NCBI RefSeq assembly: GCF_000422585.1
Contig: NZ_KE383885.1
Span: forward strand, 114,594 to 178,593
DNA length: 64,000 nucleotides
Direction: 5' to 3'
Source: Hugenholtzia roseola DSM 9546
GTDB taxonomy: Bacteria > Bacteroidota > Bacteroidia > Cytophagales > Bernardetiaceae
Under the pieces are notes generated by a model. That model was not told where the DNA came from and did no database searches. It was given only the letters and a program-made list of their open reading frames with translations. Shown one piece after another: positions 58,243 through 64,000 of this stretch. How positions within the stretch are numbered: position 1 is the first letter of the stretch; each line of letters opens with the position of its first letter. The position numbers and the translations under genes were made by a program.

Positions 58243-61119
58243 TTATTGTCCTATCAAAACGAAGGCTGCCCAGTAGTAAGGGGCTTTAAAGTCTTGATTT
58301 TCAATCATTTGCCTCTTGGCTTTTTGTAAAGCCTCGCTTGCAGAAAGCTGTTCCTCGATAAGATAATGGTAGAAATTTCGCATCAATACCGCCGTAGATT
58401 CGTCGGCAACATTCCAAAAAGATAAGACTAAATCTTTCGCGCCTGCATAGGTCAGGGCGCGTGAAAAACCCAAAAGTCCTTCTCCTTTTGCTTTTTTTCC
58501 CAAACCTGTTTGGCAGGCAGAAAGCACCGTTAGTTCGGTATCGAGTTTTAGGTTGTAGATTTCGCCCACAAAAAGAAAACCATCTTGGCTTGTCGAATCA
58601 GCGCGATTGAAATAGATTTTAGATAGTTCTGGATTTTGCGCATCTACTACGCCATGAGTGGCGATATGCAGGTAGGCAATGGGCGTAGCCTCCGCATTTT
58701 TAAAGGCGTTTTCGCTGGCATTTTGGTAAGTAAAGATAGTTGCTTCTTTCTGATTTCGTTTAAATATTTGTGCAATATCTTCTACTTCTTGGGCAGTGGC
58801 AGGCAAATTTTGAAGGGCGGCTTGATTTTGTTTATCGAGAAAATTGAACTCGATGGGTGCGAAAAGGTAAATATTTTGCAGCGCGGTGGCAGTTTTTTTA
58901 TCAGATGTTTGTGTGCGATTGAGAAAAAGTTGGATAGAATAATCGTAGGAAATGATTTTGTTTAGAAAGAGATAATCATAGCTTTGTGCCTCATTTTCAG
59001 CTACTTGACGATGCTTAGACGCTAAAAGCACTTCAAAGGGAAGGGTTTGTAGATTTACTTCGGGTATGATGACCCATTTAGAAAGTCGGTCTTTGTCAAG
59101 CGCAGACGGGATAAGTTCTCTATAAAGTTTGTAGGCTAAATCTTGATACAATACTTCATTTTTGAAGAAAAGTGCATTTCTAAATCCTATCATTTTTTTA
59201 TCAAAATCATCTGATTTAGGAAGGTCAAAAATTTCTAAATTTTCTTTATCTATACTAAAAATATACCAACGCCCATTTTTTTCTGCTTCAAAGAAGCTAA
59301 GAAGTCGCGTTTCTTTTGGAAGTTGGGCTTGAATTTGAGCCAATTCAAGGCTTTGATTTTGATATTTAAGCTGATAATAGGCAGGATATTGATTTTCTAA
59401 ACTATCTATAAAATTTTGATAGGTTTGCCTTAAAATAAGAATTTGACTGCGATAGTGTGCCTCTTTTTCTTTTTCGCTTGCCAATTTCTGTTCTAAAAAA
59501 GTAAGCTCGGCAGCCAAATTGCGCTCACGCTCCAATAAAGGCGCGGGTATGCCTGCAAATTGCTTGGCGTTTGCGTCTGCAATGGCTTCCAAAAGCGTGG
59601 CAGATTTGCTTCGCTCTGCAAAATAAAGTGCTTTTTGATAGTAAAATTGTTTTTGCAACGTATTTTCCGCCAATAAAAGGGCGGCTTCTATGGCGGTTTC
59701 GTATAAAAGAATAGCGGTTTGACCCAATAAAAGTTTATCTTTTTTATTATTTCGTTCATTTCGCGCCTGTTCCAAAAAAGAATCGGCGGCGTAGAGGCTC
59801 GCCAAAGCATCTTTTAAATCCTTATTGGATAGGCTCTGACGATTGTAACGGCTAACCAACGTTTGCGCTTTAAGGGCAAAACTATTTAAAAGGAGTTCTA
59901 TATTGTAAGGAATTGCCGTTTTTTCAGGATTTTTTTCCTGTGCTTTTTCATTAAACTCAAAAACATTTGAGATAAGAGCCGCCTGAAAAGCAGTGAGAGC
60001 CGCTTGAAAATCCTCATTGTGAAGGTGCAGTTGCCCAATTTGATTAAAAGTAGAGGCTATTTCGGGGTGCTTTTCACCATACGCCTCCAAATAAATGGCA
60101 AGTGCTTTTTGGTAAAGATTTAAAGATTCCTGACGCTTTTTGGCGTATTCGCGCTTGTTTTTATTGCGATATTGAAGGTCGTATAAATTGGCTAAGTTGC
60201 GGTATAGAAAGGCTACGTTGGGGTGATTTTCGCCCTCTTTACTTTTACGAATGGTTAAAGATTTTTCAAAATAAGTCAAAGCAGTTTCATACAGACCCTC
60301 TGCCTGATAGGTAAGCCCTAAATTATTGTAGGCTTGTGCCACTTTGAGGTGGTCTGCCTCATAACTTTTCAGATAAAGACTTAGGGCTTGTTCGTAATAA
60401 AATTGCGCCTTAACAAGGTCTATTTCTGTGTAAATAAGTCCTAAATTGTTTAGCGTAGCAGCCTTTTCTGTCGCATAAATTTTATCAAAATCTGTTATCT
60501 TTTTTTCTAAACTATCTAAATAAAAAAGTGCGTTATTGAGAAAATCTATCGCCGACTCTTGGTTTCCCGAATACCAATTTAAAATGGCTAAGTTGTTGTA
60601 AGTCAGGTTTTTAGTTTTGTAAAGGCGGATTCTTTCTTCTATTTTTTCGGTTTTTGGCAGCATTTCAATTTCTCTCGTCTTGTCTTCTACAAGCATCAAA
60701 GCCTCTTTAAAAAACAAGTTGGCTTTGTCGTTTTTGCCTTCTTTTAGGCGCAGCAAGCCCAAATAGTTTAGCGTTTGCGCTTCAAGAAGTGGAAGTTGGA
60801 AATTGGCGCGTGCTGCCGCTAAGGTCTGTTCGCCTAATAAAAAAGCCTCTTTTTCTTTGCCCAAGGCAGTAAGGGTTGCTACTTTTCCATTTTGTGCCAA
60901 AGCAATTTCGGGCAGGAATTGTCCTCCTTTTTGCGCATGAATGGTTAGGATATTATCAAATTTGGAAAGTGCAGTTTCAAATTCAGATTGTTCTAAATCC
61001 TGCAAGGCAAGTTGCAAATTTTGTCGCAACTCGTCCATGTAAGTTTGTGCCTGCAAATTGAAAAAATGAGCAAGAAAGAGCATCAAAAAAGTGAGAATTT
61101 GAAAAATAAACGGTTTCAT
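58243..61119 (-). CDS. Exported TPR-CHAT protein
   Basis: The product of about 958 residues has a signal peptide (MKPFIFQILTFLMLFLAHFF, cleavage near LQAQ), so it is periplasmic or surface-located. About 12 TPR units (to ~residue 470) carry repeat signatures such as ALNNLGLIYTEIDLVKAQFYYEQAL and AQAYNNLGLTYQAEGLYETALTYFEKSL. A helical region follows and then a C-terminal CHAT protease-like domain with LHIATHGVVD (His) and VLSACQTGLG (Cys), ending AAFVLIG. Similar exported CHAT-TPR proteins are common in Cytophagales. I use ATG at 61119; the longer frame would overlap the next gene. It sits behind two small genes of a likely operon. Confidence 0.9.
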   Translation of the reverse strand: MKPFIFQILTFLMLFLAHFFNLQAQTYMDELRQNLQLALQDLEQSEFETALSKFDNILTIHAQKGGQFLPEIALAQNGKVATLTALGKEKEAFLLGEQTLAAARANFQLPLLEAQTLNYLGLLRLKEGKNDKANLFFKEALMLVEDKTREIEMLPKTEKIEERIRLYKTKNLTYNNLAILNWYSGNQESAIDFLNNALFYLDSLEKKITDFDKIYATEKAATLNNLGLIYTEIDLVKAQFYYEQALSLYLKSYEADHLKVAQAYNNLGLTYQAEGLYETALTYFEKSLTIRKSKEGENHPNVAFLYRNLANLYDLQYRNKNKREYAKKRQESLNLYQKALAIYLEAYGEKHPEIASTFNQIGQLHLHNEDFQAALTAFQAALISNVFEFNEKAQEKNPEKTAIPYNIELLLNSFALKAQTLVSRYNRQSLSNKDLKDALASLYAADSFLEQARNERNNKKDKLLLGQTAILLYETAIEAALLLAENTLQKQFYYQKALYFAERSKSATLLEAIADANAKQFAGIPAPLLERERNLAAELTFLEQKLASEKEKEAHYRSQILILRQTYQNFIDSLENQYPAYYQLKYQNQSLELAQIQAQLPKETRLLSFFEAEKNGRWYIFSIDKENLEIFDLPKSDDFDKKMIGFRNALFFKNEVLYQDLAYKLYRELIPSALDKDRLSKWVIIPEVNLQTLPFEVLLASKHRQVAENEAQSYDYLFLNKIISYDYSIQLFLNRTQTSDKKTATALQNIYLFAPIEFNFLDKQNQAALQNLPATAQEVEDIAQIFKRNQKEATIFTYQNASENAFKNAEATPIAYLHIATHGVVDAQNPELSKIYFNRADSTSQDGFLFVGEIYNLKLDTELTVLSACQTGLGKKAKGEGLLGFSRALTYAGAKDLVLSFWNVADESTAVLMRNFYHYLIEEQLSASEALQKAKRQMIENQDFKAPYYWAAFVLIGQ

Positions 61120-61132
61120 AGGTAGTTGCTTT

Positions 61133-61471
61133 TTAATGAGAATGGAGTTTGGAAAGAAGTGCTTGCATTTTTTGTGTAGATGCCAGCCCCGCTTCAAAGA
61201 GATAAATCTGACCCGATTTGAGCGTTAGGCGCAAATAATTGAAAAGTAGATATTTTGAAAATCGCTCTACTTTCTTAATTTCTTCTAACTTGATTTCTAT
61301 AATACCCTCGATGGCATCTACCCCAGCGGCGCGAATTTGGAAGAGTCCTTCAAAATAAAACGCCTGATTGGTCAGATAGGCTTTGCCGTTGTATTTTTCA
61401 CCCGTTGGGAGGCGGTAGAAAAAGGCTTGTTGATGCAAAAGTTGTTCATTTTCTTTTTTTAGAAGTGGCAT
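61133..61471 (-). CDS. Small PH/GRAM-like protein
   Basis: The 112-residue product reads like a pleckstrin-homology/GRAM fold: ATG-proximal helix, then alternating strands (FFYRLPTGEKYNGKAYLTNQAFYFEGLF; GIIEIKLEEIKKVERF; YLRLTLKSGQIYLFEAG) and a C-terminal helix (QKMQALLSKLH). No signal peptide is present. It lies between the anti-sigma-like gene and the CHAT gene, with gaps of 7 and 13 bases, so translation is probably linked. The role is unknown. Confidence 0.65.
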   Translation of the reverse strand: MPLLKKENEQLLHQQAFFYRLPTGEKYNGKAYLTNQAFYFEGLFQIRAAGVDAIEGIIEIKLEEIKKVERFSKYLLFNYLRLTLKSGQIYLFEAGLASTQKMQALLSKLHSH

Positions 61472-61478
61472 AATTTTA

Positions 61479-61880
61479 CTATTTTGTTGTCTTTACGGTA
61501 TCTTTTTGAATAAAAGCCATACTATCAGGCACAGCAACTGCCTTGCTTTCGCGGTATCGCATCTCACGTGCAATGAGGGAATCTTGCAAATTTTCGGCAA
61601 TTTGTTTGTGCAGGCGTGCATTTTCCGCCATCTCCTCTACTTTGGCACGCGCTTTTTCGGTTTCAGAAACCTGCCAAAACGCAATCGCCCCCAAGATGAG
61701 CATAATGGCAAGCGAAACGACGGCAAGCAGGCGCATTTGCCGCTCTTTTTTCTGCACCTGTGCCGCTATGTTCGCCTCGGCGTTCCAATCGCTGCTTAAA
61801 GCTAAGGCATTTTCGGCTAAAAAGGCATCAATGCGTTCTTTTTGTGCGTCGTTTTCTATTTCTATTAGGATTTTTTTCAT
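61479..61880 (-). CDS. Single-pass membrane protein of the CHAT operon
   Basis: This protein of about 133 residues has a short cytoplasmic N-terminus (MKKILIEIENDAQKERIDAFLAEN), a membrane helix near residues 51-72 (LAVVSLAIMLILGAIAFW) and an extracytoplasmic coiled coil (ETEKARAKVEEMAENARLHKQIAENL). The layout resembles small anti-sigma or stator-like proteins. No sigma-factor gene is visible before it; the next gene upstream is the DUF486 gene 101 bases away. I use ATG at 61880; the frame extends to 61934. Confidence 0.6.
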   Translation of the reverse strand: MKKILIEIENDAQKERIDAFLAENALALSSDWNAEANIAAQVQKKERQMRLLAVVSLAIMLILGAIAFWQVSETEKARAKVEEMAENARLHKQIAENLQDSLIAREMRYRESKAVAVPDSMAFIQKDTVKTTK

Positions 61881-61981
61881 ATTTTTAAGAAAAAAAGTGG
61901 TCAAAAGTGCAGGAAATGAGCCAACAATGGGCAATCAGTGGGCGATAAATGGGTAATAAAAAAGGTGCAAGCAAAGCGGAC

Positions 61982-62311
61982 TTAGAATTTTTTAAAGATA
62001 AAAAAAACTGCCAACACAAGGAAAACAAAGCCCACTAAATAGTTCCAGCGAAATTCCTCTTTCAAATAAAAGATAGAAAATCCTACGAAAACTACCAAAG
62101 TGATTACCTCTTGTATAATTTTGAGCTGTGTAGCAGAAAAGACCCCATGCCCGTAGCGATTGGCTGGTACTTGTAGGCAATACTCAAAAAAAGCAATTCC
62201 CCAACTTACTAAAATTACTTTCCAAAGTGAAACCTCTTTGTATTTTAGATGCCCATACCAAGCAAAAGTCATAAAAATATTAGACAAAACAAGCAAAATA
62301 ATTGTTTGCAT
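61982..62311 (-). CDS. DUF486 (DMT-like) membrane protein
   Basis: The 109-residue protein has four hydrophobic segments and clear DUF486 marks: SNIFMTFAWYGHLK, SWGIAFFEYCLQVPANRYG and SATQLKIIQEVITLVVFVGFSIFYLKE. The family resembles half-size drug/metabolite transporters and probably works as a dimer. The substrate is unknown. It stands alone. Confidence 0.88.
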   Translation of the reverse strand: MQTIILLVLSNIFMTFAWYGHLKYKEVSLWKVILVSWGIAFFEYCLQVPANRYGHGVFSATQLKIIQEVITLVVFVGFSIFYLKEEFRWNYLVGFVFLVLAVFFIFKKF

Positions 62312-62481
62312 AGTGTTATGAAAATAAAACCATATTTTTAGTAAATTTTAAAAATATTAAAATTGCGCCCGCTTTTCTGACTACAAAAGTAGCAAAAAAG
62401 CGGCGTTTGAATCGCAAAAAATACAAGTGCGAGCGCATAGTGCTGTCGGTTTCTACCCAAAGCCCTATCCTTTTAGATTTT

Positions 62482-62565
62482 ACACAAAATAAAATTTGGC
62501 TTGAACCCTATTTTAAAACAGAAACCTATTCTTTGTTCCTACCTCGACCTTTTCCCTACGCAAGG
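62482..62565. repeat. Dispersed repeat R2, copy 3
   Basis: ACACAAAATAAAATTTGGC, then TTGAACCCTATTTT and GAAACCT, follow the same order as 5840. The palindromic part is eroded (CCTCGACCTTTTCCCTAC). It lies between the DUF486 gene and the SpoIIE gene. Confidence 0.6.
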
Positions 62566-62581
62566 GGCTATTTTAAAATCC

Positions 62582-64000
62582 TTAAAAAATTGAGGCAGAA
62601 ACCCTAAACGCTAAGAAGCTAATATCGTCGCGCTGTGGCGCATCTTGCTGATGGGCAGCCAAAAACTGCGCTAAGGCTTCGTCTTGTTTGGGAAGTGGCT
62701 CTTGGGCTATTTTTTCTAAGAAATTGAGCAAACCTTGTGTGCCAATTTTAGAGTCTTGGGGGTTTGCTTGGTCAGTAAGTCCGTCGGTAAAAAGATAAAA
62801 AAGCGTGTCTTTGGGCAGCGAAAGGCGATGATTTTCAAAAGCAATCGCCTTTCTGCGTTTGTAGCCGCCAATGGAACGCGCCGTTCCTTTGAGCCTACTG
62901 ATGTCGGTTTTGGTAGGATTTTGATACCAAAGAGAACGCCCTGCACCTGCAAATTCTACCTGCATGGTATCGGTTTGGTTGCTATCTTTGGAAAAGGCGC
63001 AGAGTACGATGTCCATGCCGTCGGCGTTGTAGGTCTGCTCTTGGCGCAAGGTATGTTTTATCTGTTGATGTATCCACTCCAAAATAGCGGCAGGGCTTGA
63101 AATCTTACGCGCACTCACCGCCTCCGAAAGAATGGTTTTGGCGAGCATAGACATAAAAGCACCGGGAACGCCATGCCCTGTGCAATCTACTAAGGCTACA
63201 AAAAGATGGGTTTCGGTTTTTTCTACCCAATATAAATCGCCCGAAACAATGTCCTTCGGCTTGTAAAGTAGCGAATAGGCTTCAAAATGCCGCTCCAATT
63301 CTTGCGAAGTGGGCAGGATTGCCTCCTGAATGGTTTTGGCGTAGCGAATGGAATCAGTAATATTTTGGTTTTTATTGGCAATGACCTGATACGCCGTAAT
63401 GTTTTCAAGGGCAATGGCAATGTAGGAAGCCAAACCATTTAGAAGCTCCACTTCTATTTTCGAATAGGTATGTTGCGCCAAACTTTGCACCGTCAGCACC
63501 CCAATAAGCCTATTTTCGGTACGCAAAGGCAGATAAACCAAAGAAGTAGGCACTCCCCCCACAACGGCTTGCTGCGCCGCCATCAATGCAGAATATTCTT
63601 TGAAAACGTCGTGAATGATAATTGCCTCATTTTCAAGCACACAGCGCACCGAAAACTTTTCCGTTTCTTTCAAAGAATCGTAATGAAAAGGCAGAGCTTC
63701 GCCTTTTTCTAAAAAGTCTTTAAATTCTATTCGTTTTTGTGATTCATTATACAAGCCAATACCAAAACCATCTGTGGGCATCAAAGCATTGATGTTTTCA
63801 TAAACCGTCTGAATGAGTTGGGAAACATCTAAAATATGGGTAATTTTTTTACCCAATTCGCTCAAAGTTCTGATGTCTTGATACGATTTTTCTACTTCTT
63901 CGTATGCCTTTTGCAGACTTTCTGCCTGCGTCGCAATCTCTTCTTTTTGAACATTGATAGCCACATTCGCTTCCATTAGATTATCTGCCTGCACCTGCAA
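62582..64000 (-). CDS. GAF-SpoIIE phosphatase, N-terminus outside the window
   Basis: At least 472 residues are visible. A coiled coil (EEIATQAESLQKAYEEVEKSYQDI) leads into a GAF domain (~55-205: NALMPTDGFGIGLYNESQ; VYLPLRTENRLIGVLTVQS). After a linker (NKNQNITDSIRYAKTIQEAILP) comes the PP2C/SpoIIE catalytic domain with SGDLYWV, ALVDCTGHGVPGAFMS, ADGMDIVLCAF and LFTDGLTDQANP. The reading frame is open at the window edge, so more domains may precede. It differs from the two 7TM proteins in having an internal GAF sensor. No partner gene is visible. Confidence 0.9.
   Translation of the reverse strand: MQVQADNLMEANVAINVQKEEIATQAESLQKAYEEVEKSYQDIRTLSELGKKITHILDVSQLIQTVYENINALMPTDGFGIGLYNESQKRIEFKDFLEKGEALPFHYDSLKETEKFSVRCVLENEAIIIHDVFKEYSALMAAQQAVVGGVPTSLVYLPLRTENRLIGVLTVQSLAQHTYSKIEVELLNGLASYIAIALENITAYQVIANKNQNITDSIRYAKTIQEAILPTSQELERHFEAYSLLYKPKDIVSGDLYWVEKTETHLFVALVDCTGHGVPGAFMSMLAKTILSEAVSARKISSPAAILEWIHQQIKHTLRQEQTYNADGMDIVLCAFSKDSNQTDTMQVEFAGAGRSLWYQNPTKTDISRLKGTARSIGGYKRRKAIAFENHRLSLPKDTLFYLFTDGLTDQANPQDSKIGTQGLLNFLEKIAQEPLPKQDEALAQFLAAHQQDAPQRDDISFLAFRVSASIF

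Noticed and set aside
1-64000. tRNA, rRNA or tmRNA genes
   Set aside because: No cloverleaf-like or conserved rRNA segments were recognised by eye; a covariance-model scan would be decisive.

Overview
The window looks like a chromosomal segment of a gliding-type Bacteroidota, most likely order Cytophagales. The evidence is a type IX secretion (T9SS) sorting domain, 7TM-DISM receptors fused to SpoIIE-type phosphatases, an HmuY-type heme lipoprotein beside a TonB receptor, a DUF5916 outer-membrane protein, DUF4834, and a CrtW-type carotenoid ketolase, which fits a pink or orange flexixanthin-like pigment. Putative promoters carry the Bacteroidota -7 element TAnnTTTG rather than a sigma70 -10 box. 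Placement below order level would be a guess. No rRNA, tRNA or CRISPR array was seen.

Layout: 0-9 kb holds secA, two small unknown genes, a HupE-like membrane protein and a 7TM-DISM/SpoIIE receptor phosphatase. 8.4-10.3 kb is a membrane-protein pair (DUF1361 plus an unknown family) in which the upstream gene appears split by one extra G. 10.5-12.5 kb is a propionyl-CoA synthetase-like gene, followed by a 60-bp tandem repeat. 12.7-20.3 kb is a minus-strand run: PAS histidine kinase, von Willebrand factor A protein, a CHAT-STAND-TPR protein with eight nearly identical 48-residue repeats, and a small membrane protein. 20.4-33.5 kb is mostly housekeeping: a UDP-sugar epimerase, recG, hemW, a zinc-ribbon lipoprotein, a CcoI-like copper ATPase, DUF5916 and mutL. 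33.7 kb carries a 218-bp MITE-like element. 34-37.6 kb holds a protein that is little more than a T9SS sorting tail, a secreted TPR protein and an OLD-like ATPase.

37.7-42.3 kb is a heme or iron uptake locus: a DUF6607 gene diverges from doxX-like, TonB receptor and hmuY genes. The divergent promoter region contains two mirror-image operator-like dyads. 42.3-46.4 kb has a SixA-like phosphatase, an orphan Fe/polyamine-type ABC ATPase and a second 7TM/SpoIIE protein.

47.1-54.0 kb is the most unusual part. It is strikingly AT-rich and contains a structured non-coding stretch ending in a terminator, a retron-like reverse transcriptase and a giant (about 1,855-residue) unrecognised protein with a C-terminal HEXXH motif. 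The island runs directly into the 3' end of pdxH. It may be a phage or mobile-element remnant or an undescribed RT system.

54-64 kb returns to host-like sequence: pdxH, a TPR/periplasmic-binding lipoprotein-like receptor, crtW, DUF4834, an exported CHAT-TPR operon, a DUF486 protein and a third SpoIIE-type phosphatase cut by the window edge.

At least three families of short dispersed repeats (here called A/B, R2 and the AAACCTAATAGGTTTGA motif) sit between genes.
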